6,066 nucleotides of DNA from Chloroflexota bacterium (GTDB taxonomy: Bacteria > Chloroflexota > Limnocylindria > Limnocylindrales > CSP1-4), in assembly GCA_013698385.1 (NCBI GenBank), contig JACCVB010000192.1:1-6066 (forward strand), given 5' to 3'. Position 1 is the first letter of the stretch, and each line of letters starts with the position of its first letter. A program made the translations under genes and the position numbers. Below the pieces are notes generated by a model. The model ran no database searches. It worked only from the letters and a program-made list of their open reading frames with translations, and was not told the DNA's origin. Positions 1-6,066 of the stretch are shown one piece after another.

Positions 1-64
1 GTCCTTGTCACCATGCTCGTAGCGTATCCTCGGCGACGATGCCCGAACCCTTCCGCCCGGTCCG

Positions 65-1114
65 ATGCGCCTTCTGACCGAGCCCCACCGACGCTACGAT
101 CCGCTTTCCGACCAGTGGATCCTCGTCTCGGCGGACCGGACGGATCGACCCTGGCAGGGAGGCCTGGACCGACCGACGTCGGCGGACCGACCGAGGTACG
201 ACCCGGCCTGCTACCTGTGCCCCGGGAATACCCGGGCCAACGGCAAGGCCAACCCGGCGTATGACCGAACCTTCGTCTTCACGAACGACTTCGCCGCCCT
301 CCGGCCCGACACGACGACCGATCGCGTCGAAGACGGCCTGCTCGTGGCCGAGGGCGAGGTCGGCACCTGCCGCGTCGTGTGCTACGACCCGCGCCACGAC
401 CTGACGATGTCGCGCATGGCCCCTGCCGACGTTCGCGGGATCGTGGACCTCTGGGCGGACCAGTCGACGGAGCTCGGCGAAGCGTACCGATGGGTCCAGG
501 TCTTCGAAAACCGGGGCGAGGCGATGGGTGCCTCCAATCCGCATCCGCACGGACAGATCTGGGCGGGCAGCGCGCTGCCGCGCGACGCCGCCCGCGAGGA
601 CATCAGCCAGCGGCGCCACCTGGCCGCAACGGGGCGGACGCTGCTGGCGGATTACGTCGCCCAGGAGTCGAGCGGACCGCGAGTCGTCGTGGAGGACGGC
701 GATTGGCTGATCATCGTGCCCTTCTGGGCGGCCTGGCCGTTCGAGACCCTGATCGTGCCCAAGGCGCCGGCCCAGCGCCTGGCCGACCTCACGTCCGAGA
801 CGCGCGATCATCTGGCGGTGGCGCTCGTGACCTTGCTCACCCGCTACGACAACCTGTTCGAGGTGCCTTTCCCGTACTCGATGGGCTGGCACCAGGCGCC
901 GTTCGACGCCGACGACCACACCCATTGGCAGCTCCACGCCCACGTCTACCCGCCACTCCTTCGATCGGCGACCGTCCGCAAGTTCATGGTCGGCTATGAG
1001 CTGCTCGCAGAGACCCAGCGCGACATCTCGCCGGAGGAGGCTGCCGCCCGACTGGCCGCCGCGTCCGAGACCCATCACGTCGCTGAGGTGCCCTCGGCAC
1101 CGGAGGGTCGCTGA
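65..1114 (+). CDS. galT: Galactose-1-phosphate uridylyltransferase (UDP-glucose--hexose-1-phosphate uridylyltransferase)
   Basis: This 349-residue cytoplasmic enzyme of the Leloir pathway swaps UMP between UDP-glucose and galactose-1-phosphate. The active-site motif SNPHPHGQIWA (157-167) is intact: H162 is the expected uridylylated nucleophile and H160 a metal ligand. Family knowledge assigns C49, C52 (CYLC) and H111 as the other zinc ligands. The C-terminal half has the second-metal cluster H285/H287 and H291/H293 (DDHTHWQLHAH), followed by the typical YPPLLRSATVRKFMVGYE segment. The N-terminus (PHRRYDPLSDQWILVS) starts where class I GalT proteins normally start, and the length is normal. 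The ATG at 65 is the only usable start, because an in-frame TAG lies at 20-22 and no start codon comes between. No clear Shine-Dalgarno sequence precedes it, so translation may be weak or leaderless. The gene faces the minus-strand sugar operon, and its last 40 nt overlap the epimerase gene. No galK or galE is visible in the window. Identification is very secure. Confidence 0.97.
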   Translation: MRLLTEPHRRYDPLSDQWILVSADRTDRPWQGGLDRPTSADRPRYDPACYLCPGNTRANGKANPAYDRTFVFTNDFAALRPDTTTDRVEDGLLVAEGEVGTCRVVCYDPRHDLTMSRMAPADVRGIVDLWADQSTELGEAYRWVQVFENRGEAMGASNPHPHGQIWAGSALPRDAAREDISQRRHLAATGRTLLADYVAQESSGPRVVVEDGDWLIIVPFWAAWPFETLIVPKAPAQRLADLTSETRDHLAVALVTLLTRYDNLFEVPFPYSMGWHQAPFDADDHTHWQLHAHVYPPLLRSATVRKFMVGYELLAETQRDISPEEAAARLAAASETHHVAEVPSAPEGR

Positions 1115-1935
1115 CCGGCCGGCCACCAGCGCCACGACATCGTGGCCTCGAACGAATCGCCCGCTGCCACCACGGTCCGAGGTCCCAGGTTCACGTCATC
1201 AGGCGGTGCGGTCTGTGGCTCCACGCACAGGGCGTCGTCGGGCTTGTCATACACGACCCAGTGATCTGCGGATGAGGCCAATTCCAGCGTGAGCGTGTCC
1301 GCCCAGGTCAGCCGAGGCCGCGAGTGGAGGTCGACGAAGCAGTCGTCCCACGGGCGGGGAGTCGGCGCCACGAGCCGCCCGGTAGGGAGGCCGTCGGCGC
1401 CCCGCTCGTACATCTGCCCGGGTTCGAACCGCAGCTCCACCGGGTCTCCTGCGGGCAGGGGCTCCGCCTGGCTCCCGCTCAATCGTCGCCGGAACCACGG
1501 ATGCCAGCCCAGCGCGACCGGCATCGCATCCGTCGCGTCCACCCGCAGTCGGACATCGAGACCGTCCCCGTGCACGGCGAAATCCTGCGATACCCGGCCC
1601 TTGAATGGCCAGTCCGGCCCGAGATCCACCGACATCCGGTCCGGCCCATCCACGCGCCAGGCCCGCTCGAAGACCGTACCGTGGATCGCGTTCGGCGGCA
1701 GGTTGCGCGGAAGCTGCACGTCGCGGCCACCGAACGAAAAGCGGCCCTCGCGGATCCGTCCGGCGAAAGGCGCGAACGGGTAGCAGCCCCTCATGATGGA
1801 GCCGAACCCGCTGGTGACGAGCACCTCCTGGCCGCGGATCACGAGCGAGCGCATTCGCCCGCCGTCGGCAGCGCTGACCACCAGCCGGGCACCGGCCGCT
1901 TCCAGGACGAGATCCTCCGTCGCGGTCCGGTTCAC
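1075..1935 (-). CDS. galM: Aldose 1-epimerase (mutarotase), GalM family
   Basis: This 286-residue cytoplasmic enzyme should interconvert alpha and beta anomers of an aldose. Residues expected in the GalM fold are visible: N82 and H85 in PPNAIHG, H145 in LGWHPWF as the likely acid, and E239 in CVEPQT as the likely base. The segment FAPFAGRIREGRFSF (54-68) is the usual substrate-pocket region. The start is a GTG at 1933-1935 whose last two bases belong to the TGA stop of the upstream dehydrogenase (overlap GTGA). No strong ribosome binding site is seen, so reinitiation after the dehydrogenase is the likely route of translation. The same frame is open further upstream, but that part is antisense-like shadow inside the dehydrogenase gene and has no family similarity. 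The 3' end overlaps galT convergently by 40 nt. The family is secure. Galactose as substrate is only suggested by neighbouring galT; glucose, xylose or arabinose are possible. Confidence 0.9.
   Translation of the reverse strand: MNRTATEDLVLEAAGARLVVSAADGGRMRSLVIRGQEVLVTSGFGSIMRGCYPFAPFAGRIREGRFSFGGRDVQLPRNLPPNAIHGTVFERAWRVDGPDRMSVDLGPDWPFKGRVSQDFAVHGDGLDVRLRVDATDAMPVALGWHPWFRRRLSGSQAEPLPAGDPVELRFEPGQMYERGADGLPTGRLVAPTPRPWDDCFVDLHSRPRLTWADTLTLELASSADHWVVYDKPDDALCVEPQTAPPDDVNLGPRTVVAAGDSFEATMSWRWWPAGQRPSGAEGTSAT
1087..1101. terminator. Possible hairpin at the convergent galT/epimerase 3' ends
   Basis: The sequence GGTGCC-CTC-GGCACC is a perfect 6-bp stem with a 3-nt loop, so it folds the same way in both transcripts. 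It lies inside the last codons of both galT and the epimerase gene, where two convergent transcripts must end. There is no T-tract on either side and the stem is short, so an intrinsic terminator is only a possibility. Chance occurrence in GC-rich coding DNA is a fair alternative. Confidence 0.3.
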
Positions 1936-2903
1936 GGTTCGACCACGATCTTGAGGCCGGCCCTCGACTCGAGCGCCGCAAAGGCCAGCGCCACGTCGTC
2001 CAGCCCGAACCGGTGGGTGATCAGTCCACCGAGATCGACCTGACCGCCCGCCACGAGGCGGATCGCCCGCGGCAGGTCCATCGCTGTCATCCGGCGGGCG
2101 AACACGAGCGTCAGTTCCTTGCGCCGCGCCAGCGAGGCCGACAGCACTGTGCGGTCGTCCGCTGCGATCCCGACGAGCACGACCGTCCCGCCCGGCCGAA
2201 CGACTCGCAGCGCGGTCGTCACGGCATCCGGCTCTCCGGACGCCTCGAACGCGACATCGATCTCGGACAGCCCCGCTCCGTCGAATGCGGTGGCCCCGCT
2301 CGCGTCCGCCGCCGCGAGACGATTCGCGAGCGGGTCGCACGCGGCGATCTCCACGAGCCCGTCCGCTCGAAGGGCTCGGACGATCAGCAAGCCGACCGGT
2401 CCGCAGCCGACGACCCCGGCCCGCGTGGTCGCGTCGACACCCGCGAGATCCAGGGCGTGGAGGGCCACGCCGAGCGGTTCGAGCAGGGCCGCCTCAGGAT
2501 CCTCGATCGCGTCCGGCAGGGGCACGAGGAGGTCGGCCGGCCAGGCCATGAACTCGCGCAACGCCCCGTCCTGCGGGGTGTGTCCGGCGAACCGGCCACT
2601 GCTGCACAGCCACGCGCGACCGCTCCGGCACGGCGCGCACATCCCACAAGGCGCGGCCGGCTCGAGCACCACCCGTTCCCCACGCCGTGGGCCGACGGCG
2701 ACGACCCCGGCCGCCTCGTGGCCCAGCACGAGCGGGTCGGCCAGCTCGGTCGTGCCGATCCGGCCGGTCTCGAACCAGTGCAGGTCGGAGCCGCACAGCC
2801 CCACGGTCGTGATCCTGATCAATGCCTCGCCCGGGACGGGTACGGGTACGGCCTCTCGACCCAGGCGCACATCCCGCGGCCCGTGCAGCCGCGCGACGTG
2901 CAT
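1932..2903 (-). CDS. Zinc-dependent medium-chain alcohol/polyol/sugar dehydrogenase
   Basis: This 323-residue protein belongs to the medium-chain dehydrogenase/reductase superfamily, close to sorbitol/polyol and threonine dehydrogenases. The N-terminal GroES-like domain holds catalytic-zinc candidates C37 (GLCGSDLH), H62 and E63 (LGHEAAG) and E142 (LLEPLG). The structural-zinc lobe has four cysteines, C86, C89, C92 and C100. The Rossmann domain begins with GCGPVG (166-171), and D190 at the end of the second strand (ACDPLANR) favours NAD over NADP. The protein is shorter than the usual 340-350 residues because loops before the structural-zinc lobe and in the middle of the Rossmann domain are tight; no catalytic element is missing. 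The ATG at 2901-2903 fits the family start, although its ribosome binding site is poor. The frame stays open far upstream, but only as a shadow inside the permease gene. It lies 50 nt after the permease and overlaps the epimerase by 4 nt, which suggests it oxidises an imported sugar or derived polyol. The exact substrate cannot be read. Confidence 0.88.
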   Translation of the reverse strand: MHVARLHGPRDVRLGREAVPVPVPGEALIRITTVGLCGSDLHWFETGRIGTTELADPLVLGHEAAGVVAVGPRRGERVVLEPAAPCGMCAPCRSGRAWLCSSGRFAGHTPQDGALREFMAWPADLLVPLPDAIEDPEAALLEPLGVALHALDLAGVDATTRAGVVGCGPVGLLIVRALRADGLVEIAACDPLANRLAAADASGATAFDGAGLSEIDVAFEASGEPDAVTTALRVVRPGGTVVLVGIAADDRTVLSASLARRKELTLVFARRMTAMDLPRAIRLVAGGQVDLGGLITHRFGLDDVALAFAALESRAGLKIVVEP

Positions 2904-2953
2904 CGGCGACCCGGCGCCGTCCTGGTCGCCTCGCGGGATGTCTGTCAGGTGGA

Positions 2954-4171
2954 TCAGCCGGCCTTGCGCTTGCTGGAGACGTCGAAGTAGACGGCGCCGA
3001 GCAGGACGAGCGCCTTGATCGCCTGCTGATAGTCGATGCCGATGCTGAGGATGCCCATGCCGATGTTCAGAACACCGAGGAACAGGGCGCCGATGACCGC
3101 CCCCAGGACGGTCCCGACGCCACCGTACGCCGACGCGCCGCCGACGAACGCCGCCGCGATGACGTCCAGCTCGAAGCCGTTGCCGGCCTTGGGCGTCGCC
3201 GAATTGAGTCGAGCCGCGAAGACCAGACCGCCCAGGGCCGCCAGGACGCCCATGTTCACGAAGGTCAGGAAGACCAGGCGCTTGCTGTTGACACCGGACA
3301 GCATCGCCGCCTTCGCATTGCCGCCGACTGCATAGATCCGCCGTCCGACGACGGTCCGATTGGTCACGAAGATGTACAGGCCCGTGAGAGCCAGCACGAG
3401 CACAAGTACGTTCGGCAGCCCTTCGTACTGGGACATCAGGAAGGCAAGGAACATGATCCCGGCGACGATCCCGACATTGCGCGCGATGAACAGGTAGATC
3501 GGCTGCGATTCGAAGCCGTATTTGTGCTCCTCCCGGCGACCCCGGAAGTCGATGTACACGACAAGGGCGCTCAATACGCCGGCCAGGATGAGGCTGCTCA
3601 ACTTGAGCCCGTCGCCTCCGAACGGATCCGGAAGGAAACCCGAGGCGATGGCCCGGAAGCTGCCCGGGAACGGCCCGACCGGCTGTCCGTTGAGCATGAA
3701 CAGGGTGAGCCCGCGAAACAGGAGCATCCCGGATAGGGTCACGATGAACGAGGGGATCGCCATGTAGGCGACCCAGAAGCCCTGCCACGCGCCGATGAGG
3801 GCGCCGATGCCCAGGGCCACGAGTGAGGCGACGATCGGATCCATGTGCTGGTTGACCATGAGCACGGCCGCGACCGCCCCGGTGAACGCGGCCACGGATC
3901 CCACCGACAGGTCGATGTGCCCGACGACGATGATCAGCAGCATGCCCAGGGCCATCAGGACGATGTAGCCGTTCTGCAGGAAGATGTTCGTGACGTTCAG
4001 CGGCTTGAGCATGATGCCGTTGGTGGCGACCTGGAAGATGGCGACGGCGACGACCAGCGCGACGAGCATCCCGTACTGACGAGCGTTGCTTCGGAAGAAG
4101 TGCAGCAACTCGCCGGCGGCGCCCGTGGCCTTGACCGGAGCTGGAGTTGCGGGATCGGGCGCGGCGGTCAA
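2954..4171 (-). CDS. mmsB: Multiple-monosaccharide ABC transporter permease (GguB/MmsB type)
   Basis: This 405-residue integral inner-membrane protein should form the channel of a class 2 sugar ABC importer (BPD_transp_2 family, relatives XylH and GguB). Hydrophobic segments are visible at about 34-54, 63-83, 90-106, 112-136, 140-160, 191-207, 230-246, 254-270, 299-320, 335-349, 352-375 and 384-397. Family signatures include GHIDLSVGS (84-92), IPSFIVTL (139-146), the cytoplasmic VGRRIYAVGGNAKAA stretch (275-289) and AAFVGGASAYGGVGT (340-354). A charged hydrophilic loop (208-223) separates the halves, as in XylH-like proteins. The start is TTG at 4169-4171. Its last two bases lie in the TGA stop of the ATPase gene (TTGA overlap), and a strong GGAGGA Shine-Dalgarno sequence sits 9 nt upstream, so this start is well supported despite the rare codon. 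It pairs with the ATPase upstream. Family assignment is secure; the exact sugar range is unknown, and relatives carry glucose, galactose, xylose, arabinose or fucose. Confidence 0.94.
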   Translation of the reverse strand: MTAAPDPATPAPVKATGAAGELLHFFRSNARQYGMLVALVVAVAIFQVATNGIMLKPLNVTNIFLQNGYIVLMALGMLLIIVVGHIDLSVGSVAAFTGAVAAVLMVNQHMDPIVASLVALGIGALIGAWQGFWVAYMAIPSFIVTLSGMLLFRGLTLFMLNGQPVGPFPGSFRAIASGFLPDPFGGDGLKLSSLILAGVLSALVVYIDFRGRREEHKYGFESQPIYLFIARNVGIVAGIMFLAFLMSQYEGLPNVLVLVLALTGLYIFVTNRTVVGRRIYAVGGNAKAAMLSGVNSKRLVFLTFVNMGVLAALGGLVFAARLNSATPKAGNGFELDVIAAAFVGGASAYGGVGTVLGAVIGALFLGVLNIGMGILSIGIDYQQAIKALVLLGAVYFDVSSKRKAG

Positions 4172-5721
4172 AGGACGACTTCCTCCACTCCGGCCCGATT
4201 GAGCCGCATGATGGCCTTCATGATCGATTCCTGGGACGCCTCGGCCACAGGCATCTCCGCCGCGATCTCCCCGGCCGCCATCACGTAGATGCGGTCGGCC
4301 ATGCCAAGCACCTCGGGCAGTTCGGACGAGATGAGGATGATGGCCTTGCCCGAGGCGGCCAGCCGATTGACGATCGTGTAGATCTCGAACTTCGCGCCTA
4401 CATCGATGCCACGCGTCGGCTCATCGAGGATGAGGACATCGGGCTCGGCGAACAGCCACTTGGACAGGACGACCTTCTGCTGGTTTCCACCGGACAGGTT
4501 GACGGTCGACTGGAGCACGCTGGAGCTCTTGATCTGGAGCTGGTCGCGGTATCGATTGGCGACCTGGATCTCCTTGGGATCGCTCACCACCAGGCCGTTC
4601 GAGACCCCGTCGAGATTGGCCATGGTGATGTTCGTCTTGACCGAGCTGCCGAGGACCAGGCCGTACGTCTTGCGATCCTCGGTCACGTAGGCGACGCCGT
4701 TCTTGATCGCCTTCGGGATGGTGCTGACATCGATCGGTACGCCGCGCTTCTTGACCGTGCCGCTTACGAAGCGGCCCCACGAATGCCCGAACACGCTCAT
4801 CGCGAATTCGGTCCGGCCGGCACCCATCAGTCCGGCGATGCCCACCACTTCGCCGGCCCGCACGTTGATGCTGATGTCCTTGATGACCATCCGGTCGTCG
4901 TAGATCGGGTGGGCGACGTTCCAGTGCTCCACCTCCAGCAGGACCTCGCCGATCTCCGCTTCGCGCTCCGGGAAGCGATGGGTCAGATCGCGCCCGACCA
5001 TGCCCCGGATGATCCGGTCCTCGCTCACGTTGCCGCCGGTCGCGTCCAGGGTCTCGATGGACCGGCCGTCACGCAGGATGGTGATGCTGTCGGCGACGGA
5101 CTCCACCTCGTTCAGCTTGTGGCTGATCAGGACGCACGAGATGCCCTTGCTGCGAAATTCCTTCAGCAGGTTCAACAGGGCCTGGCTGTCGTTCTCGTTC
5201 AGGCTGGAGGTTGGCTCGTCCAGGATGAGCAGGGTCACTTCCTTGGACAGGGCCTTGGCGATCTCGACCAGCTGCTGCTTGCCGACCCCGATCCGACCGA
5301 CCTTGGTGTCCGGCGACTCGTCCAGGCCCACCCGCTTCAGCAGCTTTCGGGCCCGGTCATGCGAGGCGCCCCAACTGATGACGCCGTTGGTCTGCTGCTC
5401 GTTGCCGAGGAAGATGTTTTCCGTGATCGACAGTTCGGGGACCAGGGCCAGCTCCTGGTGGATGATGACGATGCCCTGGCGCTCGCTCGCCCGGATGTCG
5501 TGGAACTGGCATTCCTTGCCTTCGAACAGGATGTCGCCCTCATACGAGCCGTACGGGTAGACGCCGCTCAGGACCTTCATCAGGGTCGACTTGCCAGCGC
5601 CGTTCTCCCCGACGAGAGCGTGGATCTCGCCTCGGCGGACGGAAAACGACACATCATCGAGGGCCTTCACCCCCGGAAAGGTCTTGGTGATCCCACGCAT
5701 CTCGAGCAGAACGTCACTCAC
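4168..5721 (-). CDS. mmsA: Multiple-monosaccharide ABC transporter ATP-binding protein (GguA/MmsA type)
   Basis: This 517-residue protein has two fused nucleotide-binding domains and should energise sugar import at the cytoplasmic face of the membrane. Domain 1 has Walker A GENGAGKST (38-46), a degenerate signature around VGKQQ (146-150), Walker B LLILDEP (164-170) with E169, and switch histidine H201. Domain 2 has a Walker A-like GLMGAGRTE (297-305) with arginine in place of lysine, a perfect signature LSGGNQQK (409-416) and Walker B VLILDEPTRGID (429-440). This asymmetry is normal for RbsA/XylG/GguA ATPases. The N-terminal MRGITKTFPGVKALD and the HQELALVP and ENIFLGNE segments closely resemble GguA. 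The start is GTG at 5719-5721, supported by an AGGAAGGA Shine-Dalgarno sequence 9 nt upstream. It is the first intact gene of the minus-strand unit. The sugar-binding protein gene normally found just upstream is replaced by an inverted fragment. Confidence 0.96.
   Translation of the reverse strand: MSDVLLEMRGITKTFPGVKALDDVSFSVRRGEIHALVGENGAGKSTLMKVLSGVYPYGSYEGDILFEGKECQFHDIRASERQGIVIIHQELALVPELSITENIFLGNEQQTNGVISWGASHDRARKLLKRVGLDESPDTKVGRIGVGKQQLVEIAKALSKEVTLLILDEPTSSLNENDSQALLNLLKEFRSKGISCVLISHKLNEVESVADSITILRDGRSIETLDATGGNVSEDRIIRGMVGRDLTHRFPEREAEIGEVLLEVEHWNVAHPIYDDRMVIKDISINVRAGEVVGIAGLMGAGRTEFAMSVFGHSWGRFVSGTVKKRGVPIDVSTIPKAIKNGVAYVTEDRKTYGLVLGSSVKTNITMANLDGVSNGLVVSDPKEIQVANRYRDQLQIKSSSVLQSTVNLSGGNQQKVVLSKWLFAEPDVLILDEPTRGIDVGAKFEIYTIVNRLAASGKAIILISSELPEVLGMADRIYVMAAGEIAAEMPVAEASQESIMKAIMRLNRAGVEEVVL
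4181..4186 (-). promoter_or_regulatory. Shine-Dalgarno site of the permease gene, inside the ATPase coding end
   Basis: Read on the minus strand, the sequence is GGAGGA, 9 nt before the TTG at 4169-4171. It is embedded in the last codons of the ATPase gene. It supports the unusual TTG start and suggests that ATPase and permease are translated in a coupled way, in balanced amounts. Confidence 0.75.
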
Positions 5722-5730
5722 TCGAAATGT

Positions 5731-5738
5731 TCCTTCCT
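5731..5738 (-). promoter_or_regulatory. Shine-Dalgarno site of the transporter ATPase gene
   Basis: Read on the minus strand, the sequence is AGGAAGGA, ending 9 nt before the GTG at 5719-5721. It decides the GTG start, which has no competing ATG before the conserved N-terminus. The site lies on the ATPase side of the presumed breakpoint, so this gene still has its own translation signal. Confidence 0.75.
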
Positions 5739-5780
5739 GGCTATTGAGATGGGTGACACGCTGAGGGCCACGAATGGTAA

Positions 5781-6066
5781 CGCGGGCGCACCGGCCAGGA
5801 TGCCGAGCTTCCGTCGGTCAAGTCGATCCTCGCCGGTGAGCAGACCTCGACCGTCTTCAAGGACACGCGGAACCTCGCCGCGCAGGCCGCGAAGATGGCC
5901 GATCAGATGCTCAAGGGTGAGACCGTCGAAGTGAACGACACGGACACCTATGACAACGGCGTCAAGAAGGTCCCGTCGTTCCTGCTCGACATGATCTCTG
6001 TCGACAAGTCGAACGTCCAGACCGAGCTGGTCGACTCCGGCTACTACAAGGCCGAAGACATCAGCT
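5781..6066 (+). pseudogene. chvE: 5'-truncated, inverted fragment of a ChvE-like sugar-binding protein gene
   Basis: The plus-strand frame with codons at 5796-5798 (CAG) and onward encodes the C-terminal part of a ChvE-type periplasmic monosaccharide-binding protein. Similarity begins at about TGQDAELPSVKSILAGEQ and runs through STVFKDTRNLA, VNDTDTYDNGVKKVPSFLLD and VDSGYYKAEDIS, some 90 residues from 5796. The last few residues and the stop codon lie beyond the window. Upstream the same frame meets TAA at 5778-5780, and the first in-frame ATG is at 5895-5897, inside the conserved domain. The signal peptide and roughly the first three quarters of the protein are therefore absent. Such proteins bind the sugar and deliver it to the GguA/GguB-type membrane complex, and their genes usually precede the ATPase on the same strand. 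Here the piece sits in that position but points the opposite way. It could be a true remnant of an inversion, a second copy, or an inverted assembly or amplification chimera. The protein family is clear; whether the break is real is not. Confidence 0.85.

Noticed and set aside
5..30. Possible galT promoter TTGTCA (5-10) and TATCCT (25-30)
   Set aside because: The boxes resemble the consensus, but their 14-nt spacing is too short for a normal housekeeping promoter, and two short partial matches can arise by chance.
1115..1124. CCGGCCGG/GGCCGGCC palindromes just after the galT stop
   Set aside because: They are short GC palindromes inside the epimerase coding sequence with no loop or T-tract; expected by chance at this base composition.
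8..1135. Long minus-strand open frame (375 codons) opposite galT
   Set aside because: It covers the whole of galT in antisense, with Arg/Gly/Val-rich low-complexity translation and no motif. The galT frame has all catalytic motifs.
1936..2340. Upstream extension of the epimerase frame
   Set aside because: It lies inside the dehydrogenase gene and has no similarity to epimerases. The GTG at 1933-1935 in the GTGA overlap marks the true family N-terminus.
2904..3788. Upstream extension of the dehydrogenase frame
   Set aside because: The frame is open but lies inside the permease gene in another frame and gives an Arg/Gly-rich sequence unrelated to dehydrogenases. The family N-terminus begins at the ATG at 2901-2903.
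5749..5795. Continuation of the chvE fragment upstream through a single frameshift
   Set aside because: The neighbouring plus-strand frame (reading ATNGNAGAPA) could be forced into line by one missing base, but it does not resemble the segment that precedes TGQDAE in ChvE proteins, so a simple sequencing frameshift does not explain the truncation.
4147..5934. Very long plus-strand open frame (595 codons) opposite the transporter ATPase
   Set aside because: It is exactly antisense to a well-conserved ATPase and runs on into the wrong frame of the chvE fragment. Its product is Asp/Leu/Val/His-rich with no recognisable domain. High GC content makes such long antisense frames common.

Overview
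The window is GC-rich bacterial DNA with codon third positions mostly G or C, tight gene packing, and GTG and TTG starts. It carries a sugar uptake and sugar metabolism locus. The composition and the style of the transporter proteins would fit an actinobacterium or a Chloroflexota-type bacterium, but nothing in the window fixes the taxon (inference).

Layout from left to right. Positions 65-1114 (+) hold a complete galT, the galactose-1-phosphate uridylyltransferase of the Leloir pathway. Four genes follow on the minus strand, read right to left: the two-domain ATPase of a ChvE/GguAB-type multiple-monosaccharide ABC importer (4168-5721), its membrane permease (2954-4171), a zinc-dependent medium-chain dehydrogenase (1932-2903) and an aldose 1-epimerase or mutarotase (1075-1935). 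ATPase and permease overlap by 4 nt (TTGA), as do dehydrogenase and epimerase (GTGA). The permease-dehydrogenase gap is 50 nt. All four therefore look like one transcription unit. The epimerase gene runs 40 nt into the convergent 3' end of galT, and a small perfect hairpin lies in that overlap.

The notable part is the right end. The sugar-binding protein that normally precedes the ATPase in this transporter family (ChvE) is present only as a C-terminal piece (about 5781-6066), and it lies on the opposite (plus) strand. It has no start codon before the conserved sequence and an in-frame stop (5778-5780) just upstream. The window therefore contains a rearrangement breakpoint between about 5739 and 5790. 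It is either a genuine inversion or deletion, or an inverted chimera created during amplification or assembly.

Functional reading: the ABC system imports hexoses or pentoses, the mutarotase equilibrates anomers, the NAD-type dehydrogenase probably oxidises a sugar or polyol, and GalT handles galactose-1-phosphate. The conserved motifs support the protein families. The substrate assignments and the shared pathway are inference from gene order. I found no RNA genes, insertion sequences, CRISPR arrays or unknown multi-gene system.
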